Source: Campylobacter sp. TTU_617
GTDB lineage: Bacteria > Campylobacterota > Campylobacteria > Campylobacterales > Campylobacteraceae
Direction: 5' to 3'
Assembly: GCF_016599045.1 (NCBI RefSeq)
Contig: NZ_JAENKV010000003.1
Location: forward strand, 62,001 to 126,000
Length of the DNA: 64,000 bases
Position numbers and translations under genes: made by a program. Under the pieces are notes generated by a model, which worked only from the letters and a program-made list of their open reading frames with translations, was not told the origin of the DNA and did no database searches. This document shows, piece after piece, positions 36,138 to 46,725 of this stretch. The first letter of the stretch is position 1. Each line of letters begins with the position of its first letter.

Positions 36138-36524
36138 GTGCCTACCATAAATCAATTGGTTAGAAAAGAGCGTAAAAAAGTTTTAGAAAAATCTAAATCT
36201 CCAGCGCTTAAAAATTGTCCGCAAAGAAGGGGAGTTTGTACTAGGGTTTATACAACAACACCTAAAAAACCAAACTCAGCGTTAAGAAAAGTTGCCAAAG
36301 TAAGGCTTACAAGTGGCTTTGAAGTCATTAGTTATATAGGTGGTGAGGGTCATAACCTTCAAGAGCACAGCATAGTATTAGTGCGTGGTGGAAGGGTTAA
36401 AGACTTACCAGGTGTTAAGTATCATATCGTGCGTGGTGCATTGGATACTGCTGGTGTTGCAAAAAGAACAGTTTCTCGTTCTAAATATGGTGCTAAGCGT
36501 CCTAAAGCAGGTGCTGCTAAGTAA
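36138..36524 (+). CDS. rpsL: 30S ribosomal protein S12
   Basis: 128-residue decoding-centre protein. [11 protein letters not shown] at the N-terminus, [13 protein letters not shown] and [12 protein letters not shown] are conserved; the lysines changed in streptomycin-resistant mutants are unmodified. GTG start behind AAAGGAATT. First gene of the rpsL-rpsG-fusA operon. Confidence 0.98.
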   Translation: MPTINQLVRKERKKVLEKSKSPALKNCPQRRGVCTRVYTTTPKKPNSALRKVAKVRLTSGFEVISYIGGEGHNLQEHSIVLVRGGRVKDLPGVKYHIVRGALDTAGVAKRTVSRSKYGAKRPKAGAAK

Positions 36525-36583
36525 ATTCAAAGACAGACAAATCCGTTTGATTTGATTTTGTTTGAGTAAAATTTAAAATTTGA

Positions 36584-37063
<480 letters not shown>

Positions 37064-37075
37064 GAAAGGGAAAAA

Positions 37076-39151
37076 ATGTCAAGAAGTACTCCTTTAAAAA
37101 GAGTTAGAAATATAGGAATTGCTGCACACATTGATGCAGGAAAAACGACAACAAGTGAGAGAATACTTTTCTTTACAGGTATGAGCCATAAAATAGGTGA
37201 AGTACACGATGGTGCTGCTACCATGGACTGGATGGAACAAGAAAAGGAAAGAGGTATTACTATTACTTCTGCTGCAACAACTTGTTTTTGGAAAGATCAT
37301 CAAATCAATCTAATTGATACTCCAGGCCACGTTGATTTTACCATAGAAGTTGAAAGATCTATGCGTGTTTTAGATGGTGCTGTTGCAGTATTTTGTTCTG
37401 TTGGTGGTGTGCAACCTCAAAGCGAAACAGTTTGGAGACAAGCTAATAAATATGGTGTTCCAAGAATAGTTTTTGTTAATAAAATGGATAGAATTGGTGC
37501 AAATTTCTTCAGAGTAGAAGAGCAAATTCGCGAACGCTTAAAAGCTAATCCAGTTCCACTTCAAATTCCAATAGGCGCTGAAGATAATTTTAAAGGTGTG
37601 ATTGATCTTATCACAATGAAAGCTTTAGTTTGGGAAGATGAAAACAAACCAACTGATTATGTAGAAAGAGAAATTCCAGCTGAACTTAAAGAACAAGCAG
37701 AAGAATATCGTGTAAAAATGATAGAGGCTGTTTCTGAAACTTCTGATGAGCTTATGGAAAAATACTTAGGCGGAGAAGAATTAAGCATAGAAGAAATTAG
37801 AGCGGGTATTAAAGCAGGATGTTTAAATCTTTCTATGATTCCTATGCTTTGTGGAACGGCTTTTAAAAATAAAGGGATCCAACCTTTACTTGATGCAGTT
37901 ATTGCATATTTGCCAGCTCCAGATGAAGTTGCAAATATCAAAGGAGAATATGAAGATGGCACAGAAGTTTCTGTAAAATCAACCGATGATGGAGAATTTG
38001 CGGGACTTGCATTTAAAATTATGACAGACCCTTTTGTAGGACAACTTACTTTCGTGCGTGTTTATCGTGGAAGTTTAGAGAGTGGATCTTATGCTTATAA
38101 TTCAACTAAAGATAAAAAAGAAAGAATAGGGCGTCTTTTAAAAATGCACTCTAATAAAAGAGAAGAAATCAAAGTTCTTTATGCTGGAGAAATCGGTGCT
38201 GTTGTAGGACTTAAAGATACATTAACAGGCGATACTTTGGCAAGTGAGAAAGATAAAGTAATCCTTGAGAGAATGGATTTTCCAGATCCTGTTATTTCTG
38301 TTGCGGTAGAGCCAAAAACTAAAGCAGATCAAGAAAAAATGTCTATAGCTTTAAATAAATTAGCACAAGAAGATCCAAGCTTTAGAGTTTCAACTGATGA
38401 AGAAAGCGGTCAAACTATCATTTCTGGTATGGGTGAGCTACACCTTGAAATTATTGTAGATAGAATGCTACGTGAATTTAAGGTAGAAGCTGAAGTAGGT
38501 CAGCCTCAAGTTGCTTATCGTGAAACTATTAGAAAAGTAGTAGAACAAGAATACAAATACGCAAAACAATCAGGTGGTCGTGGTCAATATGGACATGTTT
38601 TCTTGCGTCTTGAGCCACTTGATCCAGGTAGTGGATATGAATTTGTAAATGATATTAAAGGCGGGGTTATTCCTAAAGAATATATTCCAGCTGTAGATAA
38701 AGGTATCCAAGAAGCTTTACAAAATGGTGTTTTAGCTGGCTATCCTGTTGAAGATGTTAAAGTAACTGTTTATGATGGAAGTTATCACGAAGTAGATTCT
38801 TCTGAAATGGCATTTAAACTTGCTGCTTCTATGGGATTTAAAGAAGGTGCAAGAAAAGCAGGAGCTGTGATCCTTGAGCCTATGATGAAAGTTGAAGTTG
38901 AAACTCCTGAAGAGTATATGGGAGATGTAATTGGAGATCTTAATAAGCGCCGTGGTCAAGTGAATTCTATGGACGAAAGAGGTGGAAATAAAATCATTAC
39001 AGCATTTTGTCCTTTAGCTGAAATGTTTGGTTATTCTACTGATCTTAGAAGTCAAACTCAAGGACGTGCGACTTATTCTATGGAATTTGATCATTATAAT
39101 GAAGTTCCTAAGAATGTTTCTGAAGAAATTATCAAAAAAAGAAATGGATAA
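37076..39151 (+). CDS. fusA: Elongation factor G
   Basis: 691-residue translocase GTPase. G1 [10 protein letters not shown]2/switch [16 protein letters not shown]3 DTPGHVDF and G4 NKMDR are all present, with domains II-V at full length (GGRGQYGHV in domain IV). 12 bases after rpsG with AGAAAGG. It ends before a terminator hairpin and tRNA-Arg. In C. jejuni the str operon likewise lacks tuf, which here lies with the tRNA cluster. Confidence 0.99.
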   Translation: MSRSTPLKRVRNIGIAAHIDAGKTTTSERILFFTGMSHKIGEVHDGAATMDWMEQEKERGITITSAATTCFWKDHQINLIDTPGHVDFTIEVERSMRVLDGAVAVFCSVGGVQPQSETVWRQANKYGVPRIVFVNKMDRIGANFFRVEEQIRERLKANPVPLQIPIGAEDNFKGVIDLITMKALVWEDENKPTDYVEREIPAELKEQAEEYRVKMIEAVSETSDELMEKYLGGEELSIEEIRAGIKAGCLNLSMIPMLCGTAFKNKGIQPLLDAVIAYLPAPDEVANIKGEYEDGTEVSVKSTDDGEFAGLAFKIMTDPFVGQLTFVRVYRGSLESGSYAYNSTKDKKERIGRLLKMHSNKREEIKVLYAGEIGAVVGLKDTLTGDTLASEKDKVILERMDFPDPVISVAVEPKTKADQEKMSIALNKLAQEDPSFRVSTDEESGQTIISGMGELHLEIIVDRMLREFKVEAEVGQPQVAYRETIRKVVEQEYKYAKQSGGRGQYGHVFLRLEPLDPGSGYEFVNDIKGGVIPKEYIPAVDKGIQEALQNGVLAGYPVEDVKVTVYDGSYHEVDSSEMAFKLAASMGFKEGARKAGAVILEPMMKVEVETPEEYMGDVIGDLNKRRGQVNSMDERGGNKIITAFCPLAEMFGYSTDLRSQTQGRATYSMEFDHYNEVPKNVSEEIIKKRNG

Positions 39152-39163
39152 TTATCTTTAAAA

Positions 39164-39192
39164 TTAGAATTTACCTTTTGGTAAATTCTAAA
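39164..39192 (+). terminator. Terminator after fusA
   Basis: TTAGAATTTACC-TTTT-GGTAAATTCTAA perfect stem ending 2-3 bases before tRNA-Arg. It has no T-run, so it may serve as a processing site or partial terminator, with the tRNA co-transcribed. Confidence 0.65.
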
Positions 39193-39193
39193 T

Positions 39194-39270
39194 GTCCTCG
39201 TAGCTCAGCTGGATAGAGCACAAAATTCCTAATTTTGAGGCCGTGAGTTCGAATCTCGCCGTGGACACCA
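39194..39270 (+). tRNA. tRNA-Arg (CCU)
   Basis: Acceptor GTCCTCG pairs with CGTGGAC (one mismatch-like pair), D-arm TAGCTCAGCTGGATAGAGCA, anticodon loop TTCCTAA (CCT), T-arm GAGTTCGAATCTC, encoded CCA. It sits at the join between the str operon and the fliP block. Confidence 0.95.
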
Positions 39271-39550
39271 TATAATAATTCTTAATCTAAAACTATCAAA
39301 TAAATATCATTTTCAAGCTTTTTAATGTATCCAATTTACTATAATTGTATTTTTTAAAATTATTAGATTATGCACTTAAAATAAAAAAGTTAAATTTAGG
39401 CTTTTGCATAAATACAATAAATTATAATGACTTAATATAATAATTTAAACAAAGTAAAAAGGCATATTTTTTAATAAAAAAATATTTTTTAGATATATTT
39501 CATAGATTATATTTTTAAAAATCAAAAAAATATTTTAATATTAATTAAAT

Positions 39551-40288
39551 TTAAGTTACAAAACTTTCTACTAATCTTTGCACTAATAAATTCCATCCAT
39601 CTACTAAAACAAAGATAAGCAACTTAAAAGGTAAGGATATCATAACAGGTGGAAGCATCATCATACCCATTGCCATTAATACAGAGCTTACGACCATATC
39701 TATAACTAAAAAAGGAAGATAAATTAAAAAGCCTATTTCAAAAGCTGTTTTTAATTCTGAAATCATAAAAGCTGGCACAAGAACACTTAAAGGAACATCA
39801 TCTATGGTTTTAGGGTTGGGTAAGTTACGAATTCTATAAAATAAAGCAAGATCTTTTTCTCTTGTATTTTTTAGCATAAATTCTTTAAAAGGTTTAACTC
39901 CTTTAGTAAAAGCTTCTTCATAGCCTATTTTCTCTTCTAGATAAGGTTTAACTGCTTCGTTATATGATTTTGTAGCCACAGGTTCCATAATGAAAAAAGT
40001 TAAAATAAGAGCAAGAGTTATTAAAATAGTATTAGGTGGCATACTTTGCGTTCCCATAGCTTGCCTTAAAAAAGAAAAAACAACAATCAAACGCAAAAAA
40101 GAAGTCATAACAAAGATAATACTTGGAGCTAAAGCAAGTATAGTTAAAACAATGATAATATTTAAAGTTGTTACAAGCTGATTTGGGGTATCAGGAGCGC
40201 TTAAGCTTAAATTTACAGTAGGAATTGTTGCTTCTGGAGCAGCAAAAAGACTTAAAGAAAATAAAAATAATACAAGAATTTGCTTCAA
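39551..40288 (-). CDS. fliP: Flagellar export apparatus protein FliP
   Basis: 245-residue core of the flagellar type III export gate. A signal peptide (KQILVLFLFSLSLFA) precedes helices with SFLRLIVVFSFLRQAMGTQS, PAFMISELKTAFEIGFLIYL and GMMMLPPVMISLPFKLLIFV. Complete and monocistronic on the minus strand. The 280 bases downstream (39271-39550) are AT-rich and empty as far as I can see. Confidence 0.97.
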   Translation of the reverse strand: MKQILVLFLFSLSLFAAPEATIPTVNLSLSAPDTPNQLVTTLNIIIVLTILALAPSIIFVMTSFLRLIVVFSFLRQAMGTQSMPPNTILITLALILTFFIMEPVATKSYNEAVKPYLEEKIGYEEAFTKGVKPFKEFMLKNTREKDLALFYRIRNLPNPKTIDDVPLSVLVPAFMISELKTAFEIGFLIYLPFLVIDMVVSSVLMAMGMMMLPPVMISLPFKLLIFVLVDGWNLLVQRLVESFVT

Positions 40289-40442
40289 ATTTTTTAACCT
40301 TTGGAATTTCTTTTTTTTGGTTTATTTATAATTTTAATTTTATCTTTAGATGATTTAAAACAAGTTTAACTTTGGTCTTTGATAAACTTTGCTTAACTTT
40401 AAGCTGGTAAAATACTTTATAAAATTTCAAATAAGGTTTTAA

Positions 40443-41729
40443 ATGCAAAGTTCTATTTTAATTTTAGCTGCTGGACTTGGAACAAGAATGAAATCCAACA
40501 AGCCAAAAGTTTTGCAAAAGATATGTGGAAAAAGTATGATTTTACATATACTTGAGAAAGCTTTTAAGATAAGCGATGATGTAAGTGTAGTTTTATCTCA
40601 CGAAAAAGAATTAATTGAAAAAGAAATTTTAGAGCATTTTCCAAAAACGCAAATTTTAGAACAAGATTTAAACCATTTTCCTGGAACGGCAGGAGCTTTA
40701 AAAAATTATACTCCAAAAGCAAAACAAACACTAATTTTATGTGGAGATATGCCTTTAATTAAAGAGCAAAGTTTAAAAAAGCTTCTTGATACAAGTTATA
40801 GTTTTAATGTTGCAATTTTTAATGCTAAAGATCCTAAAAATTATGGAAGAGTAATCTTAAAAGAGAATTCTTTAGAAAAAATTGTTGAATTTAAAGATGC
40901 AAATGAGGAAGAAAAAAATATTTCTCTTTGTAATGCAGGAGTTTATGCTATAGATTCAGAACTTTTAATGCAAGTTTTGCCTTTAATTGATAATAAAAAT
41001 GAAGCTAAGGAATATTATTTAACCGATGCGATTAAGCTTGCTAGAGAAAAGGGTATTTTAATATCTCCTATTTTTGTTGATGAATTTGAATTTATGGGTG
41101 TTAATGATAAATTTGAGTTGAGTAAGGCTGAAGAATTAATGCAAGATGAGCTTAAGAAGTATTGGATGAAGCAAGGAGTAATTTTTCATTTGCCTCATAC
41201 GATTTATATTGATTGTGAAGTTCGTTTTGAGGGCGAATGCGAAATTTATGAAAATGTTCGTATTGAAGGAAAAAGTCTTATTGTAAATTCTATTATTAAG
41301 AGTTCTTGTGTGATTGAAGATAGTGAAGTATTTAATAGCGATATAGGACCTTTGGCTCATCTTAGGCCTAAAAATATAATTAAAAATTCACATATTGGAA
41401 ATTTTGTAGAATGCAAAAATGCAAAATTAAATAAAATTAAAGCAGGGCATTTAAGTTATCTTGGGGATTGTGAGATCGATGAAGGCACTAATATAGGTTG
41501 TGGTGTTATTACTTGTAATTATGATGGTATTAAAAAACATAAAAGCATTATAGGCAAAAATGTTTTTATTGGTTCAAATTCAGAACTTATAGCCCCTGTT
41601 AAGATAGAAGATGATGTGATTATAGCGGCTGGAAGTTGTGTTGATAGAAAAGTGGAAAAAGGAGCTTTATTTATTAATAGAGCCACTAGTAAAATAGTTA
41701 AAGACTATTTTTATAAAAAATTTCAATGA
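40443..41729 (+). CDS. glmU: Bifunctional UDP-N-acetylglucosamine pyrophosphorylase / glucosamine-1-phosphate acetyltransferase
   Basis: 428-residue cytoplasmic enzyme that makes UDP-GlcNAc for peptidoglycan, LOS and glycans. The uridyltransferase signature GLGTRMKSNKPKVL is at about residues 11-24; the C-terminal left-handed beta-helix shows hexapeptide repeats (IGPLAHLRP, IGNFVE, LGDCEIDEGTNIGCGVITCN). First of a plus-strand run of overlapping genes: its stop overlaps coaBC by 4 bases. It resembles Cj0821. Confidence 0.96.
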   Translation: MQSSILILAAGLGTRMKSNKPKVLQKICGKSMILHILEKAFKISDDVSVVLSHEKELIEKEILEHFPKTQILEQDLNHFPGTAGALKNYTPKAKQTLILCGDMPLIKEQSLKKLLDTSYSFNVAIFNAKDPKNYGRVILKENSLEKIVEFKDANEEEKNISLCNAGVYAIDSELLMQVLPLIDNKNEAKEYYLTDAIKLAREKGILISPIFVDEFEFMGVNDKFELSKAEELMQDELKKYWMKQGVIFHLPHTIYIDCEVRFEGECEIYENVRIEGKSLIVNSIIKSSCVIEDSEVFNSDIGPLAHLRPKNIIKNSHIGNFVECKNAKLNKIKAGHLSYLGDCEIDEGTNIGCGVITCNYDGIKKHKSIIGKNVFIGSNSELIAPVKIEDDVIIAAGSCVDRKVEKGALFINRATSKIVKDYFYKKFQ

Positions 41730-42880
41730 AAACTTTACTTTTAGCAATTAGTGGAAGCATAGCTTTTTATAAAGCTTACGAGTTGATATCTTTATTTAAA
41801 AAGGAAGGCTTTAAAGTTAAAGTTTTATTAAGCAATGGGGTTTTAAAGTTTGCTTCTAAAATGAGTTTTGAAGCTCTTTGTGATGAGGTTTTGTATGAAG
41901 AGAATGAAACTTGGAAAAATTCAAATAATCATATAGCTTTCAGTAAAGATTGCGATCTTATACTTTTTGCACCTGCAAGTGTTAATTCTATCAATAAACT
42001 TGCTTTAGGAATTTGTGATAATTTATTTATACAAACTTTAATTGCAGCTAAACTTCCTTTGATTATCGCTCCAGCAGCAAATACAAATATGTATTTACAT
42101 TTTAGTGTGCAAAATTCTTTAAAGCTTTTAAAAGAGCAAGGTGTTTTGATAATAGATCCTATTTGCAAAAGACTTGCTTGTAATGATGAGGGTATAGGTG
42201 CATTAGCAGAAGTTTTAGATATTTTTAATATTACTAAAAGAGAGCTTTTAAAAGAAAAATTCTTTATAAATAAAAGCGTTGTTGTAACTGGTGGAGGCAC
42301 AAGAGAAAAAATTGATGAGGTAAGATGTATTAGCAATTTTTCAAGCGGACTTATGGCTAAAGCCATAGCAGATGCTTTTTATTTTTTAGGTGCTAAGGTT
42401 ATTTTTTTAAGTAGTATAGACTTTAAAACTCCTTATAAACTTTTTAAATTTGAAAGTTCGAAAGATTTAAAAGAACTTTTAATAAAAAATAAAAATGAAG
42501 ATTTTTTGATAATGAGTGCTGCTGTCAGTGATTTTGTCCCCATAGTGCATAAAGGAAAGATTAAAAAAAATGATTATTTAAAAGGTTTAGAACTTAAACT
42601 TTTACCTAATGAAGATTTGCTTAAAAATTTAGATTTTAAAGGTAAAAAAATAGGATTTAAATTAGAACTTGATGAAAAAGATGCTATAAAAAATGCTAAA
42701 AATTCATTAAAAGATAAAAAGCTTGATATGATATGTTTAAATATTTTAAAAGAAAAAAATTCTTTTGGATCTAATTTAAATGAATTATTGTGTATTAGTG
42801 CAAAAGATGAGATATTATTTTCTATGCAAGATAAAAAAAGTCTAGCCTATAAACTTGCTTATAAATGTAAAGAGTTATGA
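41726..42880 (+). CDS. coaBC: Phosphopantothenoylcysteine synthetase/decarboxylase
   Basis: 384-residue bifunctional coenzyme A enzyme. The N-terminal flavin decarboxylase half shows ISGSIAFYKAYELI and APAANTNMY (His replaced by Asn at this conserved position is usual for PAANxNM). The C-terminal ligase half shows VVTGGGTREKIDEVRCISNFSSG and AAVSDF. Overlaps glmU and the next gene by 4 bases each (ATGA). It resembles Cj0822. Confidence 0.95.
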   Translation: MKTLLLAISGSIAFYKAYELISLFKKEGFKVKVLLSNGVLKFASKMSFEALCDEVLYEENETWKNSNNHIAFSKDCDLILFAPASVNSINKLALGICDNLFIQTLIAAKLPLIIAPAANTNMYLHFSVQNSLKLLKEQGVLIIDPICKRLACNDEGIGALAEVLDIFNITKRELLKEKFFINKSVVVTGGGTREKIDEVRCISNFSSGLMAKAIADAFYFLGAKVIFLSSIDFKTPYKLFKFESSKDLKELLIKNKNEDFLIMSAAVSDFVPIVHKGKIKKNDYLKGLELKLLPNEDLLKNLDFKGKKIGFKLELDEKDAIKNAKNSLKDKKLDMICLNILKEKNSFGSNLNELLCISAKDEILFSMQDKKSLAYKLAYKCKEL

Positions 42881-43491
42881 GTATTATTAATCCAATATTA
42901 CCTATACAAATTGAAGTTCTTGCTAAATCAGGTTATGGGCATTATACCTTACTTATTAACAATAAAAAAGTTCAGACTAAGAGTATGATTGAACTTGAAG
43001 TTGGGGTGCAATATTTAGTAGAGCTTTATAATGATAATGGTGGAATAATTGAATTTAAAAACCTTTATAAAAAACCTAATATAGCTTTTTTTGAGGAAGG
43101 TTTATCTTTAATAACAAGTCTTTTAGAAGAAGAAATAGATTTTAAAAAATTTATTTTACAAAATCTTATAGAATGTAAAGATAGACAAAAATATCATATT
43201 TTAAAAGAAATGCTTTTTGCAAGTTTTGAAAATATATATCATATTCCTTTTGTTTTTGAAAATAAAGCCGCTCTTTTGCAAATGAAAAAAGATAAATTTT
43301 TAGAAATTTATCTTTTTTTTAGTGTTTTTGGACCTTTAAGAATTCTTATTAAAGAAGATGAAATTTTAATTAAAACACCTTTTTTAAAAGTGCAAAAATT
43401 TTTAAGTGAGCATTTAAAATTACAGGTTTTACAGGATGTAAATATAAAACCTTTGTTTATATTTAAAAAATTATTTGATTTTAAAGGATGA
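42877..43491 (+). CDS. Conserved hypothetical protein (Cj0823-like)
   Basis: 204 residues, soluble, no signal peptide. The N-terminal third looks like a small beta-rich domain (YTLLINNKKVQTKSMIELE); the middle is alpha-helical and charged. I recognise no catalytic motif. It lies between coaBC and uppS with 4-base overlaps, so it belongs to the run of cell-envelope and cofactor genes, but the context does not define a function. Confidence 0.75.
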   Translation: MSIINPILPIQIEVLAKSGYGHYTLLINNKKVQTKSMIELEVGVQYLVELYNDNGGIIEFKNLYKKPNIAFFEEGLSLITSLLEEEIDFKKFILQNLIECKDRQKYHILKEMLFASFENIYHIPFVFENKAALLQMKKDKFLEIYLFFSVFGPLRILIKEDEILIKTPFLKVQKFLSEHLKLQVLQDVNIKPLFIFKKLFDFKG

Positions 43492-43493
43492 AA

Positions 43494-44162
43494 ATGAATA
43501 AATTAAAACACCTTGCCATTGTAATGGATGGTAATAGACGTTGGGCTAAAGCTAAAGGAGTTTTAGCAAAATTAGGCTATTCTCAAGGTGTTAAAACAAT
43601 GCAAAAAATTATGGAAGTTTGCGTTGAGGAAGGAATTTCAAATTTAAGTCTTTTTGCCTTTAGTACTGAAAATTGGGGACGCCCAAAAGATGAGGTTGAA
43701 TTTATTTTTAAACTTTTAGATCGCTGTTTAGATGAGGCTTTAGAAAAATTTGAAAAAAATAATGTTTGCTTAAAAGCAATTGGTGATTTATCAAGACTTG
43801 ATAAAAATTTAAGAGAAAAAATAGCTTTGGTTGAAGAAAGAACAAAGCATTGTAATTTACTCTATATCAATTTAGCTATTTCTTATGGATCTAAAAATGA
43901 AATTGTTAGAGCTGCAAAACGGGTATTAGAAAAAGGTTTAGAGCTTAATGAGGAAAATTTAAGTAAGAATTTAGATTTGCCTTTAGATGTAGATTTGCTT
44001 CTTAGAGTGGGCAATGCTAAAAGACTTTCTAACTTTTTATTATGGCAATGTGCTTATGCTGAAATATATTTTAGTGAAACTTTATTTCCAAGTCTTACTA
44101 AAAGAGAGTTTAAAAAGATTATAAAAGATTTTAAAAATCGCGAAAGAACTTTTGGTTTATGA
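43494..44162 (+). CDS. uppS: Undecaprenyl diphosphate synthase
   Basis: 222-residue cis-prenyltransferase making the lipid carrier for peptidoglycan and glycans. The LAIVMDGNRRWAKAKG block with the catalytic Asp, FAFSTENWGRP and the C-terminal FSETLFP are conserved. The ATG at 43494 is better spaced from AAAGG than the in-frame ATG at 43488, which overlaps the previous stop. The stop overlaps the next gene by 4 bases. Confidence 0.96.
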   Translation: MNKLKHLAIVMDGNRRWAKAKGVLAKLGYSQGVKTMQKIMEVCVEEGISNLSLFAFSTENWGRPKDEVEFIFKLLDRCLDEALEKFEKNNVCLKAIGDLSRLDKNLREKIALVEERTKHCNLLYINLAISYGSKNEIVRAAKRVLEKGLELNEENLSKNLDLPLDVDLLLRVGNAKRLSNFLLWQCAYAEIYFSETLFPSLTKREFKKIIKDFKNRERTFGL

Positions 44163-44932
44163 TAGTTTTTTTGCTGATTTTAGGAGCAAGTTTAGGTTCT
44201 TTTTGTAAAGCTTTAGCTGATCGCATTATTTATAAGCAAAAGATTTTTTCTCCTAGATCTTTTTGTTTTAATTGTAAAAAGAAATTAGGAATTTTAGAAT
44301 TAGTTCCTATTTTTTCTTATCTTTTTTTAAAAGCAAAATGTAAATATTGTAAAAATAAAATTCCTTTTGAGATATTTTTAAGTGAAATAGTCGGTATTTT
44401 TTTAATTTGTATTGCTTATTTTTACAATGTAAATTTATATGATTTTATTGTTTTTTCTTTTTTTATTTTCAATTTATTTTTACTTTCTTTAATCGATATA
44501 AAATTAAAGGCTGTTCCAGAAATTTTACTTTGGAGTGCTTTTTTTCTTGCTGGTTTTTATACTTTTAAAATAGAAGAAATTTTTTATATCTTTGTTTTTG
44601 AAAGTTTAAAAGAAGGATTTTTATTTTATGCTATAAGTTTTTCTGGAATTTTATTTTTATTTAAAAGTTTTATTCTTTTTTTAACTAATTTAAAAAGAGA
44701 AAACAAAATACTTGATAATCTAGGAGATGCAGATATTATTATAATTGCTTGTATAGGAGGAATTTTAGGTTTTAAGGATGGATTTATCACTTTATTTATT
44801 GCTTGTGTTTTAACTTTACCTTTTTTTATGATTAAAGTAAGAAAAGAGAAAGAACTTGCTATGATACCTTTTTTGAGTATATCTTTTATTTTAGTTTGGA
44901 TTTTTAAGGTAAATTATGAAACTTTGTTATAA
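44159..44932 (+). CDS. Type IV prepilin peptidase / N-methyltransferase
   Basis: 257-residue inner-membrane aspartic protease that cleaves and methylates prepilin-like proteins. The N-terminal cytoplasmic domain has two Cys pairs (CFNCKKK, CKYCKNK); the catalytic Asp residues are in LSLIDIKLKAVPE and LGDADIII. Campylobacter lacks typical type IV pili, so the likely substrates are pseudopilins of the DNA-uptake machinery (inference). It resembles Cj0825. Confidence 0.9.
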   Translation: MIVFLLILGASLGSFCKALADRIIYKQKIFSPRSFCFNCKKKLGILELVPIFSYLFLKAKCKYCKNKIPFEIFLSEIVGIFLICIAYFYNVNLYDFIVFSFFIFNLFLLSLIDIKLKAVPEILLWSAFFLAGFYTFKIEEIFYIFVFESLKEGFLFYAISFSGILFLFKSFILFLTNLKRENKILDNLGDADIIIIACIGGILGFKDGFITLFIACVLTLPFFMIKVRKEKELAMIPFLSISFILVWIFKVNYETLL

Positions 44933-45941
44933 ATATATTTTAAATCAATTTTTAAGTACAAATTTATCAATTTTTTTTACTTTATTTAGTATTGTTTCTA
45001 TGGTATTTTTTATACAACTTGCTAAATTTACTTCAAGTATAGAGATTAGTTTTTTAGATCTTTTAAGACTTTATGGCTTTATGCTGCCAAGAATTTTGAT
45101 TTTTACTTTACCTATAGCTTTTTTTATAGCTTTAACTTTGGCTTTTTATAGACTTTCTAAAGAAAATGAAAGTATAGTATTTTTTACATTAGGTTTTTCG
45201 CCTTTAAATTTAGCTAAATTTTTTCTACAGATTGCAAGTTGTGTAAGTGCTTTAATGCTTGTTGTGGCTTTGATTGTACTTCCTATTGTCTTTGAGCTTC
45301 AAGATAATTTTATTAACTACAAAAAAACTCAAGTTAAATTTAACTATAAAACAGGAGAATTTGGTCAGAAATTTTTAGATTGGATGATTTTTATTGAAAA
45401 AGAAGAAGCAAATGGATATAAAAATATTATTTTATATCATCCTAAAAAGCTAAAAACCGATAAAGAGCAATTTATCATTGCCAAAGAAGCCAAAGTATTA
45501 TCAAAAGAAAATGGTCTTTCTTTTGAATTAAGCTCTGGTAAAATGTATAATTTTGAAGATAATCAAACTATGTTTATAGGAGATTTTGAAAAGCTTGTAA
45601 TTAATACTCAAGTAGATAATTTAAATCCTAAAATAAAAAGTTTTTATGAATATTGGAGTGATATTTCCACAAATGAAGAAAAAGCAAAGGAATTTGTTAT
45701 ATATACTACGATCGCTCTTTTTCCTTTGGCAAGCACTCTTTTTGCTTTAAGTTTTGGTATAGTAACTTATCGCTATGAGAAAGGTTTTATTTATTTTGGT
45801 ATGTTTGGGGTAATTGGTGTATATTTTGGACTTTTAAATATTTTTCATCAGCCGCCAATTTTATCTTGTATTTTAATCTTTTTAAGTGTATTTTTTATTT
45901 CATTTATATGTTTTAAGAAAATGATTTTAAGTCGTTATTAA
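44916..45941 (+). CDS. LptF/LptG family lipopolysaccharide export permease
   Basis: 341 residues. Six transmembrane helices, in N- and C-terminal triplets, flank a periplasmic beta-rich domain (about residues 125-250), the LptF/G architecture that extracts LOS from the inner membrane. It starts within the peptidase gene (17-base overlap) and overlaps truA by 1 base. Whether it is LptF or LptG cannot be settled without comparison to the second permease, which is not in the window. Confidence 0.85.
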   Translation: MKLCYKYILNQFLSTNLSIFFTLFSIVSMVFFIQLAKFTSSIEISFLDLLRLYGFMLPRILIFTLPIAFFIALTLAFYRLSKENESIVFFTLGFSPLNLAKFFLQIASCVSALMLVVALIVLPIVFELQDNFINYKKTQVKFNYKTGEFGQKFLDWMIFIEKEEANGYKNIILYHPKKLKTDKEQFIIAKEAKVLSKENGLSFELSSGKMYNFEDNQTMFIGDFEKLVINTQVDNLNPKIKSFYEYWSDISTNEEKAKEFVIYTTIALFPLASTLFALSFGIVTYRYEKGFIYFGMFGVIGVYFGLLNIFHQPPILSCILIFLSVFFISFICFKKMILSRY

Positions 45942-46663
45942 TGAAATTAAAGATTATTTTTTCTTATGATGGTTCGGCTTTTTTAGGATCTGCAAAACAA
46001 CCTCATAAAAAAAGTGTTCAAGATAGTATTGAAAATGCTCTTTCTCATCTTGGAATTTACAATCCTTTTTTAATGGCTTCAAGAACAGATAAGGGAGTGC
46101 ATGCCAATAACGCCACAGGTTGCGTGGAGTGTGGCAATCATTTTAAAGATTTAAATTACCTTAAAAATCAACTCAATAAATACACTCATCCTTTCATACA
46201 TATAAAACAAATTCAAAAAGTAGAAAAAGATTTTGAAGTTAGGTTTGATGTTAAGGCAAGAGAATATCGTTATATATTTAATCACGATCGATTTAACCCT
46301 TTTTTATCGCGTTATGTTTATTTTTACCCCTCCTTCGACATTGATAAAGCAAGTGAACTTCTTGCTTTATTTAATGGAGAGCATAATTTTAAATTATTTC
46401 AAAAAGAAGGAAGCTCTATAAAAAATACAATAAGAAAAATGTATTTTACCAAGGCTTATACTTATAAGAGATTAAGTATTTTTACTTTTAGAGCTAATGG
46501 TTTTTTAAGAGCTCAAATTCGTTTAAGCGTGGCTAGCGTTTTAGCTGTCTTGGAAAATCGTTTAAGCAAGGAGCAACTTAAAGAACAAATTGAGGCAAAA
46601 AAAGAGCATTGCAGAGTTCTAGCTCCTCCTAATGGTCTTTATTTGCATAGAATTTTTTATTAA
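45941..46663 (+). CDS. truA: tRNA pseudouridine(38-40) synthase
   Basis: 240-residue enzyme modifying the anticodon arm. The catalytic Asp lies in ASRTDKGVHANN; FEVRFDVKAREYRYIF and the C-terminal FLRAQIRLSVASVLAV are family segments. Last of the overlapping glmU-truA run. Confidence 0.94.
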   Translation: MKLKIIFSYDGSAFLGSAKQPHKKSVQDSIENALSHLGIYNPFLMASRTDKGVHANNATGCVECGNHFKDLNYLKNQLNKYTHPFIHIKQIQKVEKDFEVRFDVKAREYRYIFNHDRFNPFLSRYVYFYPSFDIDKASELLALFNGEHNFKLFQKEGSSIKNTIRKMYFTKAYTYKRLSIFTFRANGFLRAQIRLSVASVLAVLENRLSKEQLKEQIEAKKEHCRVLAPPNGLYLHRIFY

Positions 46664-46725
46664 TTAACATAAATTAATTTTTTTATTTTATTTTTTATAT
46701 AAAATATAAGAAAAAAGGAGAAAAT

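Noticed and set aside
37094-38959. Minus-strand ORFs inside fusA
   Set aside because: Antisense frames of a highly conserved gene, no ribosome sites and no plausible proteins.
39271-39550. Small RNA or integrated element after tRNA-Arg
   Set aside because: No integrase, att-like repeat of the tRNA end or structured transcript is visible; only AT-rich DNA.
46233-46421. Alternative frame ORF inside truA
   Set aside because: The truA frame has all catalytic residues and continues through this region.
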